Notes under the pieces: generated by a model
The model's database searches: none
Seen by the model: only the letters and a program-made list of their open reading frames with translations
What the model was told of the DNA's origin: nothing
Translations under genes and position numbers: made by a program
Shown: positions 45,688-55,431 of the stretch, piece by piece
How positions within the stretch are numbered: position 1 is the stretch's first letter
How the letters are laid out: every line of letters begins with the position of its first letter
From: UBA6183 sp943372215
GTDB lineage: Bacteria > Bacteroidota > Bacteroidia > UKL13-3
Length of the DNA stretch: 64,000 nt
Direction: 5' to 3'
Assembly (NCBI GenBank): GCA_943372215.1
Contig: CALRXU020000019.1
Location: 1 to 64,000 of the forward strand

Positions 45688-48600
45688 ATGTTTAATCAAT
45701 TTATTGAAAGACCTGTATTGTCTATTGTAATTTCTTTGGTAATTACAATACTTGGAGGATTGGCCATTACACAATTGCCAATGACTCAGTTTCCTGATAT
45801 TGCCCCTCCTGAAGTAACGGTTACTACAAAATATACAGGTGCCAATGCCGAATCATGTATTAAAGCGGTGGTTACTCCATTAGAAAGAGCAATAAACGGT
45901 GTGCCGGGTATGGCTTATATGTCATCGGTATCTGGTAATGATGGAACCAGTGTAATCAACATTATTTTTAAAGCAGGCACTGACCCTGAAATTGCTGCGG
46001 TAAATGTACAAAACAGGGCTGCTTCTGTATTGGATGAGATGCCTGAAGAGGTAATTAAATCAGGTGTAATTGTTGAGAAGGTACAAAACAGCATGTTATT
46101 GTATTTAAATATTTTAAGCACGGATAAAAACCTGGATGAAAAGTTTTTATACAACTATACAGACATTAACATTTTGGCTGAGTTAAAGCGCATTGAGGGG
46201 GTAGGTTTTGCGGATATTATGGGACAACGCGAGTATGCCATGCGGGTGTGGCTAAACCCAATAAAAATGAACGCATTTAATGTTTCCACCGAAGATATTG
46301 TGCAAAGTTTGAAGGAACAAAACGTAGAAGCGGCTCCAGGTAAGGTGGGTGAAAGCTCTGGGAAAAAGCAGCAGTCGTTGCAATATGTAATTAAATATTC
46401 AGGCAAGTACAACACCAAAGAACAATACGAAAACGTGGTGATTAAAAGAAATGCTGATGGACAAATTTTGCATTTAAAAGATATTGCTGAAATAGAATTT
46501 GGCTCCTTAGACTACGATGTGCTTTCTAAAGAAAACGGGAACCCTTCTGCGGCCATTGTATTAAAACAAAGGCCAGGTAGCAATGCAAGCGATGTTATTA
46601 AAAACATTAAGCTAAAAATGGAAGAACTGCAACGCAGTTTTCCTGCGGGCATGACCTATACAACCAGCTATGACGTTTCCAGTTTTTTAGATGCCTCCAT
46701 ACATGAAGTGCTCAGGACTTTGTTGGAAGCCTTTTTATTGGTAGCCCTTATTGTGTTTATTTTTTTAGGGGATTTCCGTTCTACGTTAATTCCCGCCATT
46801 GCAGTTCCGGTATCATTAATCGGCACTTTCTTTTTTATGCAATTGTTTGGTTTTTCCATCAATTTAATCACCCTTTTTGCACTGGTACTGGCCATTGGTA
46901 TTGTGGTAGATAATGCTATTGTAGTGGTGGAGGCTGTGCATGCAAAAATGGAGGAGCATCACTTGGAGGCGAAAGAGGCAACAGAGCTGGCCATGAAAGA
47001 AATCAGTGGAGCCATCATTGCCATTACTTTGGTGATGTCTGCCGTGTTTGTTCCTGTGGCCTTTATGAGTGGACCAACTGGTATATTTTATCGGCAGTTT
47101 TCGGTAACAATGGCCATATCCATTGTATTGTCTGGTGTAAGTGCTTTAACACTCACCCCTGCATTATGTGCAATGATGCTTAAAAACACGCATGGTAAAG
47201 CCCAAAAGAAAAACTTACTAAATGCCTTTCTTAATGGTTTTAACAAAAACTACAATAAGCTCTCTGGTCGTTACCAAAAGTTATTGGGTTTAATTGTAAA
47301 TAGAAGATCCATCACTGTTGTTGCCTTACTTGCATTTTGCGTTGGCACTTGGGGTTTGGCCACTATTTTACCAACGGGGTTTATACCAAACGAAGACCAA
47401 GGCACTATTTATACAAGTGTTACCGCACCTTCTGGAGCTACGCTGGAACGTTCAGAAGAAGTGTTAAACGAGATACAATTGGTTGCCTCACAAATAGACG
47501 ACATTGCTTCTATATCAAGTTTGGTGGGTTATAATTTTGTTACAGATGGCACGGGAGCTTCTTATGGCATGAAGTTGATTAGTTTGAAAAACTGGAACGA
47601 CCGAAAAAAGACAGACCAAGAAATCATAGCCCTGCTCAAAGAAAAAACAGCACATATTAAGGATGCAAAAATTGAATTTTTTACGCCTCCTCCTGTTCCA
47701 GGCTACGGAAACTCTAGCGGGTTTGAGTTGAGGATTTTGGATAAAACTGGAAAGGGTGATTTGAAGAAGATGGAAGAGGTTGCGAATAATTTTGCGGCCG
47801 AACTCAATAAAAGAGCAGAAATCAAGAACTCGTTCTCCTCATTTGATGCCAGCTTTCCTCAGTATTTAATCAATATAGATAATACTAAAGCGGCACAAAA
47901 GGGTGTGGTTATTAGAGATGTATTGGGCACATTACAAACATTTTTAGGGAGTGACTATGCCACCAATTTTATTCGTTTTGGGCAGATGTACAAAGTAATG
48001 GTGCAAGCAGCCCCTGAGTATCGCGCCAAACCAGAAGACTTATTGAGGTTAAATATAAAAAACAAGGATGGCAATATGGTGTCCATATCATCTATTTTAA
48101 CCATTCAGAAAGTATATGGACCTGAGCAGGTAACCAGGTACAACATGTACCCATCTGCCATGGTAAATGGTGAACCACAAAATGGCTTTAGCAGTGGGCA
48201 AGCCATTGATGCCATCAAAGAGGTGGCTAAGGAAAAGCTACCCAAAGGTTATGGTTTTGATTGGGCCGGGTCTTCGCGAGAACAGGCCAATGCGGGTAAT
48301 GAAGCTGTTTTTATCTTTTTGATTTGCCTGATATTTGTTTACCTTATTCTGGCGGCTCAGTATGAAAGTTTTATTTTGCCGTTACCCATTATTCTTTCCT
48401 TGCCCACTGGAGTTTTTGGGGCATTTTTTCTGCTGGCTGTTTTAGGGTTAGAAAACAATATTTACGCGCAAGTTGCCATGGTTATGTTAATTGGCTTATT
48501 GGGGAAGAATGCCGTACTGATTGTGGAATTTGCTGTTCAAAAGAACAGGGAAGGGTTAACCCCTTTACAAGCGGCTATTGAAGGTTCAACCCTACGGTTA

Positions 48601-48825
48601 CGGCCAATATTAATGACTTCCTTTGCATTTATTGCAGGGCTACTTCCTTTAATTTTTGCAAGTGGAGCTGGGGCTATTGGCAATAAAACCATTGGTGCCG
48701 CATCATTAGGAGGTATGCTTTTTGGAACCATTTTCGGAGTAATTATTGTGCCTGGACTTTACTTCATTTTTGCCAGCCTCTCTCAAAAAAAATCACCTGT
48801 TCAAACAATAGCTCCTAAGCACTAA
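45688..48825 (+). CDS. RND multidrug efflux permease (HAE1/AcrB-like)
   Basis: A 1045-residue AcrB-type proton/drug antiporter. It has the N-terminal helix FIERPVLSIVISLVITILGGLAI, two large periplasmic loops and twelve helices. GIVVDNAIVVVEAVH in TM4 keeps the first of the two AcrB aspartates (Asp407) but has Asn for Asp408. TM10 keeps the essential Lys (GLLGKNAVLIVEFAV). The pump takes substrates from the periplasm or membrane and exports them with its HlyD adaptor and OMF channel. Substrates cannot be named from sequence. Confidence 0.95.
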   Translation: MFNQFIERPVLSIVISLVITILGGLAITQLPMTQFPDIAPPEVTVTTKYTGANAESCIKAVVTPLERAINGVPGMAYMSSVSGNDGTSVINIIFKAGTDPEIAAVNVQNRAASVLDEMPEEVIKSGVIVEKVQNSMLLYLNILSTDKNLDEKFLYNYTDINILAELKRIEGVGFADIMGQREYAMRVWLNPIKMNAFNVSTEDIVQSLKEQNVEAAPGKVGESSGKKQQSLQYVIKYSGKYNTKEQYENVVIKRNADGQILHLKDIAEIEFGSLDYDVLSKENGNPSAAIVLKQRPGSNASDVIKNIKLKMEELQRSFPAGMTYTTSYDVSSFLDASIHEVLRTLLEAFLLVALIVFIFLGDFRSTLIPAIAVPVSLIGTFFFMQLFGFSINLITLFALVLAIGIVVDNAIVVVEAVHAKMEEHHLEAKEATELAMKEISGAIIAITLVMSAVFVPVAFMSGPTGIFYRQFSVTMAISIVLSGVSALTLTPALCAMMLKNTHGKAQKKNLLNAFLNGFNKNYNKLSGRYQKLLGLIVNRRSITVVALLAFCVGTWGLATILPTGFIPNEDQGTIYTSVTAPSGATLERSEEVLNEIQLVASQIDDIASISSLVGYNFVTDGTGASYGMKLISLKNWNDRKKTDQEIIALLKEKTAHIKDAKIEFFTPPPVPGYGNSSGFELRILDKTGKGDLKKMEEVANNFAAELNKRAEIKNSFSSFDASFPQYLINIDNTKAAQKGVVIRDVLGTLQTFLGSDYATNFIRFGQMYKVMVQAAPEYRAKPEDLLRLNIKNKDGNMVSISSILTIQKVYGPEQVTRYNMYPSAMVNGEPQNGFSSGQAIDAIKEVAKEKLPKGYGFDWAGSSREQANAGNEAVFIFLICLIFVYLILAAQYESFILPLPIILSLPTGVFGAFFLLAVLGLENNIYAQVAMVMLIGLLGKNAVLIVEFAVQKNREGLTPLQAAIEGSTLRLRPILMTSFAFIAGLLPLIFASGAGAIGNKTIGAASLGGMLFGTIFGVIIVPGLYFIFASLSQKKSPVQTIAPKH

Positions 48826-48836
48826 TAGAAACAACC

Positions 48837-50270
48837 ATGATATTTAATAAACAGCATTTAAGCATCGTTTTTTTATTGGCCATCATTACTTACACGAGTT
48901 GTAAAACACCGGAAAGAGTAGCGCTCAACGAGAAAAATGCCCTTCCAGCAGCTTATGCCGCTGCAACAGACAGTGCCAATTCTGCGGATATAAAATGGAA
49001 GGACTACTTCAGTGATAAAACGTTGGTGGCGCTTATTGATACTGCGTTAAAAAACAATTTGGATGTGTTGATGACCTTGCAAAAGATAGAAATTGCAAGA
49101 AATGATTTAAGATTAACTCAGGGAGCCATGTTACCAACTGTGGGCGCTAACCTTGCCTATCTACAACGTAAATTTGGCTATTACACCATGGATGATGCTG
49201 GAAACAGGATAACTGAAATTCGGCCGGGTGAATTTATTCCAACACATTTACCAGATTATTTTGTGGGTTTACAAGCCAATTGGGAAGTGGATGTTTGGGG
49301 CAAACTGCGTAGTAAAAGGAAAGCTGCATTTACAAGGTATTTAAGCAGTGTAGAGGGTACTAATCTGGTTGTTACTAACCTGATTGCTGAAATAGCAAAT
49401 ACTTACTACGAATTGCTTTCATTGGATATAGAACTGGATATTATTGAAGAAACAATTCAACTCCAGAAAGATGCCTTAACCATTATTAGCGTGCAAAAGC
49501 AAGCTGGTATTGCTAACGAATTGGCCATTAAGCAATTTGAAGCGCAGGTGCTAAACTCGCAAAGTTTTGAGTTTGAGTTGTTGCAAAAAATTAAAGAAAA
49601 CGAAAACAAGATCAACTTTTTATTGGGGCGTTTTCCACAGCAAATTTTGCGCGAAAAAGCAACCTTTACCACCCAGTTGCCTAAACAAATACAAGCAGGT
49701 TTCCCATCTCAATTGCTTAAAAACAGGCCAGATATAAGGCAGGCCGAATTTGAGTTGGTGGCATCAAAGTGGAGTGTGAAAGCCGCTAAAGCAGCGTTCT
49801 ATCCTTCATTTAACATCACGGGGACATTGGGTTTTCAATCCTTTAATACTGAGTTTTTATTTACTACACCAAAATCTTTGGCATATAATTTATTGGGTGG
49901 TTTAACGGCTCCACTTATCAATAGGAGTGCCATAAAAGCACAGTTTAAAAACGCCAAAGCCAATCAGGTTGAAGCGATGTACAAATACCAGAAAACAATA
50001 TTAAACGGTTACGTTGAAGTTGCAAATGAGTTATCCAATATCAGCAACCTGGAAAAAATACATGCACTTAAAACAGAAGAGGTAAGGGCATTAACTACAT
50101 CAATTGATATTTCAAGCGACTTATTCAAATCAGGACGTGCCACCTATTTTGAAGTGTTAATGACTCAGCGAACTGCGTTGCAATCGCGTATTGAATTGGT
50201 AACCGCAAAAAAGAGGCAATTCAATGCAACGGTAAATATTTACAAGGCATTGGGCGGTGGATGGAGGTAA
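48837..50270 (+). CDS. Outer-membrane efflux channel lipoprotein (NodT/OprM-like)
   Basis: A 477-residue TolC-superfamily protein with an N-terminal lipoprotein-like signal (LLAIITYTSC, Cys22). The two OEP repeats are visible: WKDYFSDKTLVALIDTALKNNLDVLMTLQKIEIARN in the first half and LLKNRPDIRQAEFELVASKWSVKAAKAAFYPSFNITG in the second. This is typical of NodT-type channels that complete RND pumps. It lies 11 bases after the permease gene, closing the three-gene efflux operon. Confidence 0.93.
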   Translation: MIFNKQHLSIVFLLAIITYTSCKTPERVALNEKNALPAAYAAATDSANSADIKWKDYFSDKTLVALIDTALKNNLDVLMTLQKIEIARNDLRLTQGAMLPTVGANLAYLQRKFGYYTMDDAGNRITEIRPGEFIPTHLPDYFVGLQANWEVDVWGKLRSKRKAAFTRYLSSVEGTNLVVTNLIAEIANTYYELLSLDIELDIIEETIQLQKDALTIISVQKQAGIANELAIKQFEAQVLNSQSFEFELLQKIKENENKINFLLGRFPQQILREKATFTTQLPKQIQAGFPSQLLKNRPDIRQAEFELVASKWSVKAAKAAFYPSFNITGTLGFQSFNTEFLFTTPKSLAYNLLGGLTAPLINRSAIKAQFKNAKANQVEAMYKYQKTILNGYVEVANELSNISNLEKIHALKTEEVRALTTSIDISSDLFKSGRATYFEVLMTQRTALQSRIELVTAKKRQFNATVNIYKALGGGWR

Positions 50271-50442
50271 GCCTTAAAAAACATGTTGTGGCTTTAATCT
50301 AACCTCAATAAGAAAACAGGTGGCTTTAGCACAGCAGACCTAAACAGCTTGGCGCAATTTAAAGACTATATAAATTGCCCAAAACAACCGGACAAGCCGA
50401 ACACCGGAATAAGAAGTAGGCAACAAATTAATACAGAAAAAA

Positions 50443-51105
50443 ATGAACAGAACGATGATTTTGGGACTACTTGTAATTGCAAGTATGGCCACCTCTTGTG
50501 ACCAAGCCACTGAACAGGCAAAACAAGAAGCAAACAAAGTGATATCGCAAACCAATGAAAGTGTGCAAAAAGTAATTGATGATTTGGGATTGGTTTATGT
50601 GGAAGAAGGCGCTCAAACCATCATTACTTATGAGGAAGTGAATGCGGCACAGCAGGCTTGGTGCGATGCTTTAGTAAAAATTGGTAAACTAAAAGAGGAA
50701 GGAGGCGATTATAAAGCCTATGCTAACGAAGTGCTCTCAACGGCCTATAACTACGACCAAGGTAAAGTTTTTTTTAAACCAACATTAACCTTTGGCGACC
50801 AAACCTTTAGAAATGATAAAAAAGGGGCTTTGGCATACTTTATTGGCGGTGATCCAGATTATCCTAACGACAAAGGGTTCGCTCTGACGCCTTGGGTAAA
50901 AGCCCGGTACGACAATACTGGAAATCACAATGAAGGTATTCAAATCTACGGTTCAATAGCCATTACAATGGGGAATGTTTGGGTTACTGGTAAAGACGGA
51001 AAAGAAGTAATGGTTGATAAAACTTGGGTGTTTAAAAAGGGTAAAGACGGAAAATTACGCATCATCGTGCATAAATCATCACTTCCATTTTCGCCTACTA
51101 CCTAA
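50443..51105 (+). CDS. Secreted lipoprotein with NTF2/SnoaL-like fold
   Basis: A 220-residue protein with lipoprotein signal LLVIASMATSC (Cys19). A helical, Gln/Lys-rich stretch follows (EQAKQEANKVISQTNESVQKV). The globular part contains YEEVNAAQQAWCDALVKIG, STAYNYDQGKVFFKPTL, YFIGGDPDYPNDKGFALTPW, and a strand pair KTWVFKKGKDGKLRIIVHKSSLPF at the C terminus. The pattern matches small NTF2-like (SnoaL/DUF4440-type) proteins; the precise ligand or role is unknown. It is monocistronic, with a hairpin terminator following. Confidence 0.75.
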   Translation: MNRTMILGLLVIASMATSCDQATEQAKQEANKVISQTNESVQKVIDDLGLVYVEEGAQTIITYEEVNAAQQAWCDALVKIGKLKEEGGDYKAYANEVLSTAYNYDQGKVFFKPTLTFGDQTFRNDKKGALAYFIGGDPDYPNDKGFALTPWVKARYDNTGNHNEGIQIYGSIAITMGNVWVTGKDGKEVMVDKTWVFKKGKDGKLRIIVHKSSLPFSPTT

Positions 51106-51112
51106 TCATTCG

Positions 51113-51146
51113 GTAAAAGGGTTGGGTTTTAACTCAGCCCTTTTAC
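51113..51146 (+). terminator. Hairpin terminator after the NTF2-like gene
   Basis: GTAAAAGGG pairs with CCCTTTTAC, extended by weaker pairs around TTGGGTTTTAACTCAG. The T tract is short, so strength is uncertain. The rest of the 51147-51363 spacer shows only a TAAATTTG -7-like box at 51339-51346. Confidence 0.65.
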
Positions 51147-51363
51147 TGATTTGAACAATTAAACTTAGCTTGTTGTTGAAGTGTTGGGTCAGTATTCTAT
51201 TAAATAATTTGTTTTCCCTTGGCCTCCTTTTATTGAGGGCAGATTTTTTTCTCCAAACCATTAAGAGTGCGCAATGTCGTTAAAAATTACTGCATCAAAA
51301 GAGGTGTTTTATTTAGGCTACAGGTCAGTAATTTAGCGTAAATTTGTATTCTTCTAAATTCAA

Positions 51364-52017
51364 ATGAATATGTCTATCAAATCAATATTATTTTCTTTCC
51401 TTTTAATTATTTTGTGCAATATTGGAACAGCACAAATAGATTCCTCTAACATTAACAAGGAATATCGTTCCATTGAAGAGGCACTAAAAAATCCAGACCA
51501 AGTTTACAGACTCGATTTAAGCAACCAAAATATATTTGTACCCAATGATGTTTGGTCAAAGTTTATTAACTTGGAATACCTGAGTTTAAAAAACGACCAT
51601 TTAAAAGAACTCCCTAGTGAAATTGGCACGTTAAAAAAGTTAAGAGTACTTGATTTAAGCGGCAATGATTTTATTGTGCTTCCAAAATCCTTTAGTGAGC
51701 TATATAACCTGGAGGAACTTTTTTTAAATGAAGAAAAGCGATTTAACCTGGATGAGAATATTGAGGTATTGAGTTTATTGCCACACCTAAGAATATTGCA
51801 TTTAGAAAACGATCAGTTAAATAAACTGCCTAAAAAAATATACCGATTGAATCACTTGGAAAGCTTGTATTTAAACAACAATAAGTTTAAAGAATTCCCA
51901 ACTGAGCTTAAGGAAATGCCCAATTTAAAATACCTTGATTTTCATGATAACAAATTAAGTCCTCTGGAATTACAAAATTTCCAATCTCAAAATTTCGGAA
52001 TAAAAATCAGGTTTTAG
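51364..52017 (+). CDS. Secreted leucine-rich-repeat protein
   Basis: A 217-residue protein with a signal peptide (SILFSFLLIILCNIGTAQ). Six or so leucine-rich repeats of about 23 residues follow, e.g. LEYLSLKNDHLKELPSEIG, LRVLDLSGNDFIVLPKSF, LRILHLENDQLNKLPKKIY, LESLYLNNNKFKEFPTEL, LKYLDFHDNKLSPLEL. Such repeats form a curved protein-binding solenoid; the partner is unknown. There is no T9SS sorting domain or lipobox, so periplasmic or secreted location is most likely. A -7-like box TAAATTTG is at 51339-51346. No neighbour gives a functional clue. Confidence 0.85.
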   Translation: MNMSIKSILFSFLLIILCNIGTAQIDSSNINKEYRSIEEALKNPDQVYRLDLSNQNIFVPNDVWSKFINLEYLSLKNDHLKELPSEIGTLKKLRVLDLSGNDFIVLPKSFSELYNLEELFLNEEKRFNLDENIEVLSLLPHLRILHLENDQLNKLPKKIYRLNHLESLYLNNNKFKEFPTELKEMPNLKYLDFHDNKLSPLELQNFQSQNFGIKIRF

Positions 52018-52111
52018 GCGGTTCGCATCAGTTCATCAAAACTAAGGCACTTGGACTAAAACAAGTGCAATTTCACTCACCACCAAAACCAGAAGGAGGT
52101 TGCTATGTAAT

Positions 52112-53455
52112 CTATTTGCCTTTAAAACCAGCTGATGAATTGTTATTGGGCCTTGGTTTACCAGTATTCTTTTTGGGTGCCGTACTTCTCTTATCACCAG
52201 AACCTTCTCCTTTAAACTTGCGTCCTCCAAAATTATTCCCTTGGCTTCTAGGTTTATTGTGTTCACCCCTAGGGGCATGTCTTCTGTCTAATGGATTCTT
52301 TGGTGCCGGGTTAAAATTCAGCATGGGGAAGGCATGACCTTCTATTACTGGTATTTTTAATCCAATTAAACGTTCAATGTCCCTAATGTATTCTCTTTCT
52401 TCAGCATCTGAAAAGCTAATGGCAATTCCACTTGCGCTGGCACGGCCAGTTCGCCCAATACGATGCACATACGTTTCAGGTTGGTTCGGAATTTCGTAAT
52501 TAATTACGTGGCTTAGTTTATCAATATCAATACCACGGGCTGCAATATCAGTTGCAATTAACGTCCTTATTTTTCCGGCTTTAAAATCATTCAAGGCATT
52601 TTGGCGGGCATTTTGAGATTTATCTCCATGAATGGCTGCAGTTTTAAAACCTTGTTTGGTTAAATCGCGTGCAATTCGGTCTGCCCCATGTTTGGTTCTG
52701 GCAAAAACCAACACACTATGCATGTCTTTTTGTTTAAGCAATTCCAGTAACAGCGATTTTTTATTTTCCTTATCTACATAATATAAGCGTTGTTCTACTT
52801 TTTCGGCCGTTGACGAAACCGGAGTTACTTCAACTTTAACAGGGTTGTTTAATATAGAGGCCGATAGTTTTACAATTTCAGGAGGCATTGTGGCCGAAAA
52901 AAACAAGGATTGTTTTTGCTGGGGCAATTTGGTAAGGATGCGTTTTACATCGTGTACAAAACCCATATCAAGCATACGGTCAGCTTCGTCAAGCACAAAC
53001 AGTTTGATGTGGTTTAAATCCACATGTCCTTGTTGCATTAAATCCAATAACCTGCCTGGCGTGGCTATTAGAATGTCAATGCCATTATGCAAAGCATTGG
53101 TTTGTGCATGTTGCGACACCCCACCAAAAATAACAGTATGTTTTAAACCGGTAAATTTTCCGTATGAGGCAAAGCTGTCTCCAATTTGTATAGCCAATTC
53201 CCTGGTTGGGGTTAATATCAGGCTGGAAATAAATCTGCGTTTGTGTTCTTGTATTTTGGCATTGTATAATAACTGCAAAATGGGAATGGCAAAAGCCGCT
53301 GTTTTTCCTGTGCCTGTTTGTGCGCAACCCAATAAGTCTTTACCTGCTAATAATGGCGGTATGGCTTGAGCCTGAATGGGGGTTGGCGTTTCGTAACCTT
53401 CTATTTTTAGTGCTTTAAGTATTGGAGCAATTAGTTCTAAATCTTCAAATATCAT
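52112..53455 (-). CDS. DEAD-box RNA helicase (RhlE-like)
   Basis: A 447-residue DEAD-box ATPase. Q motif FEDLELIAPILKALKIEGYETPTPIQ, motif I AQTGTGKTAAF, motif Ia PTRELA, motif II VLDEADRM, motif III FFSATM, and motifs V and VI LIATDIAARGIDI and YVHRIGRTGRA are all present. The C-terminal 70 residues are basic and Arg/Gly/Asn-rich, as in RhlE-type helicases. It should unwind RNA in ribosome assembly, cold adaptation or decay. A TACCTTTG -7 box lies upstream on the minus strand at 53493-53500. Confidence 0.93.
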   Translation of the reverse strand: MIFEDLELIAPILKALKIEGYETPTPIQAQAIPPLLAGKDLLGCAQTGTGKTAAFAIPILQLLYNAKIQEHKRRFISSLILTPTRELAIQIGDSFASYGKFTGLKHTVIFGGVSQHAQTNALHNGIDILIATPGRLLDLMQQGHVDLNHIKLFVLDEADRMLDMGFVHDVKRILTKLPQQKQSLFFSATMPPEIVKLSASILNNPVKVEVTPVSSTAEKVEQRLYYVDKENKKSLLLELLKQKDMHSVLVFARTKHGADRIARDLTKQGFKTAAIHGDKSQNARQNALNDFKAGKIRTLIATDIAARGIDIDKLSHVINYEIPNQPETYVHRIGRTGRASASGIAISFSDAEEREYIRDIERLIGLKIPVIEGHAFPMLNFNPAPKNPLDRRHAPRGEHNKPRSQGNNFGGRKFKGEGSGDKRSTAPKKNTGKPRPNNNSSAGFKGK

Positions 53456-53492
53456 TTAATAATGGATATGGTGTTGTTTACATTATCCGTTG

Positions 53493-53500
53493 CAAAGGTA
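53493..53500 (-). promoter_or_regulatory. Candidate -7 element for the DEAD-box helicase gene
   Basis: TACCTTTG on the minus strand, 37 bases upstream of the ATG. The nearest TTG (53517-53519 on the complement) is 16 bases away, so the -33 element is uncertain. Confidence 0.45.
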
Positions 53501-53559
53501 CGTTATTAAAGCACAACAATTGTTATGTGCAGTAGAGGTGGGGTGATGATGAGGTATAT

Positions 53560-54801
53560 TTACCTGGCTAAAAGCATTTTTCTGAGCAGGTCCAATGCTT
53601 GTATGGCAGTGCGTTGTATGGTGCGTTCACGGTTGTCGCCCATGTTAAATTGCCTCGCTATGGTTTCATTAGGCCCGCTAACGGCTATCCAAACTGTGCC
53701 TACCGGTTTTTCAGGAGTGCCTCCGTCTGGTCCAGCAATACCACTTGTAGCAATTGCATAATCAGTATTTAGTTTTTGTTTCACACCAATGGCCATTTGT
53801 GTTACACATGCTTCGCTAACGGCACCAACTGTTTTAAGTATTTCAGTTGAAACGCCCAGTTCATTTGTTTTTACTTCATTGGCGTAGCTAATTACACTAC
53901 CTTTATAATAGGATGAGCTTCCTGGCACCGTAGTAATTAAATGCGCAATATATCCACCAGTACAACTTTCTGCAGTGGCTAAGGTTTGATTTTCATTTTT
54001 TAACAACAACCCAATTACTTTTTCTAAGGAGTCGTTTTCTTCTCCATAAATATACTCACCAACAATTTCATAAAGCTGGTTAATAATATCTGCCATCTCT
54101 TTAGTAAGTATTTCGCGGTTGTGGTGATGACCACTAAAACGTAATCTTACCATTCCAACATTAGGCAAGTAAGCTAATTTAATATGTGCAGGAAGATTGT
54201 TTTCCAGTTGTTCAATGGCTTTTGCCAAAAAACTTTCGCCAATATTGGCCGTTAAAATAGTTCGGTGTATGATGTTTGGTAGCTCATATTTTTTTTGTAA
54301 GCGTGGTATGCATTGCTCTTCAAAAATTACTTTCATTTCAAAAGGCACACCAGGCATGCTGATATAAATTTTATCATCCACATCAAACCACATTCCTGGA
54401 GCTGTTCCGCTTCTGTTAAACAATACCTCACAGTTTTCAGGTACCATTGCTTGTGCAAGGTTGGTATCAATCATAGGTAATTTTCGCATGCGAAAAATTT
54501 TGGTCACCCATTCATTCACCTCTTTATTTAGCACCAATTTGGTATTGAAATAATTGGTAAGGGTACTTTTAGTAATATCATCTTTAGTTGGGCCAAGCCC
54601 ACCAGTCATTATCAGAATATCCGCACGTTCTTTAGCTTGGTTAAGCGCATCTACTATGGCATTGGCTTGATCTGAAACAGAAGTACGATGAACAACTTGT
54701 ATACCCAACTTGCTTAATTCTTGTCCTAGCCAACTTGAGTTGGTATCAATAATTTGTCCTATTAAAATTTCATCTCCAATAGTGATGATTTCTGCACGCA
54801 T
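53560..54801 (-). CDS. cinA: CinA family protein (NMN deamidase / competence-damage protein)
   Basis: About 413 residues with two domains. The N-terminal MoCF-like domain begins RAEIITIGDEILIGQIIDTNSSWLG and contains MTGGLGPTKDDITK. The C-terminal CinA/PncC domain begins LATAESCTGGYIAHLITTVPGSS and has IATSGIAGPDGGTPEKPVGTVWIA. PncC-type domains deamidate nicotinamide mononucleotide in NAD recycling, and the N-terminal domain may act as an ADP-ribose pyrophosphatase. A Met codon at 54819 is also possible, but 54801 gives the usual MRAEIITIG start. Confidence 0.94.
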   Translation of the reverse strand: MRAEIITIGDEILIGQIIDTNSSWLGQELSKLGIQVVHRTSVSDQANAIVDALNQAKERADILIMTGGLGPTKDDITKSTLTNYFNTKLVLNKEVNEWVTKIFRMRKLPMIDTNLAQAMVPENCEVLFNRSGTAPGMWFDVDDKIYISMPGVPFEMKVIFEEQCIPRLQKKYELPNIIHRTILTANIGESFLAKAIEQLENNLPAHIKLAYLPNVGMVRLRFSGHHHNREILTKEMADIINQLYEIVGEYIYGEENDSLEKVIGLLLKNENQTLATAESCTGGYIAHLITTVPGSSSYYKGSVISYANEVKTNELGVSTEILKTVGAVSEACVTQMAIGVKQKLNTDYAIATSGIAGPDGGTPEKPVGTVWIAVSGPNETIARQFNMGDNRERTIQRTAIQALDLLRKMLLAR

Positions 54802-54819
54802 AGTTTGTATATTTTTCAT

Positions 54820-55431
54820 TCAATATTAAACATTCGCGTTACTTTTTGAACCTGTTTTAAAATATTTTTTATTTTTTTTTGAAATGATGATGTGAATAAC
54901 CGATGTGTTTATTTCTGATTAATTGAAGCGGTGTTTTTTTTGTTGATGCGTTGGAAGTACTGAAAACACTAGTGCTTTAGAGTGGCTTGTTTTTTTTGTA
55001 TTTGTATTCAAAGAAAAATGAGTGTTAAAAAAAATATACACCAAGCCGTTTAGGTATTTGTAATCATCACCAAGTAGCTTGCACTAATGTGGTGGTGTAG
55101 TTGTGATGGATGTAATATAGTTGTAAGCTTGTAACCTTTTGTAAATACTGGTATTCGCAAGGAATAAGTATAATGATAAAATAGTTTTTTTGACGCTCTT
55201 TAAAGAGATAATTATGCAATGTGAATATGTTGTGATTAAGAATTTGTGGTGGTTAATGAATAGGATAAACAGCTGAAATAACCAATAAAATCAATGCTTC
55301 TAACCTGTTTGTTATGGTTATCAACAAAAAGACGTGATGAATTTTAGTGGTTGATAGTGAGCATGCATTTGTATTTTAACAACACTCTTATAACTTTGTT
55401 CATGTAATCAATCAAAATAAATTTTTAAAAC
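54820..55431. other. AT-rich gene-free region of about 610 bases with DnaA-box-like sites
   Basis: No open frame with coding character was found. The stretch is AT-rich with long T runs near 54870. It has one exact TTATNCACA match on the minus strand (54891-54899) and single-mismatch versions at 55220-55228 and 55231-55239 (minus) and 55318-55326 (plus). It also holds the promoter of the histone-like gene at its right end. Flanking genes diverge from it. A replication-origin role is only a possibility. Confidence 0.35.
55368..55398 (+). promoter_or_regulatory. Bacteroidota-type promoter for the histone-H1-like gene
   Basis: TTTG (55368-55371), 19 bases, then TAACTTTG (55391-55398), followed by a 33-base leader to the ATG. 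Both boxes and their spacing match the consensus. Confidence 0.75.

Noticed and set aside
52845..53369. 174-codon open frame antisense to the DEAD-box helicase
   Set aside because: Fully contained in a gene whose helicase motifs are all intact on the other strand; the product is Cys-rich and featureless.
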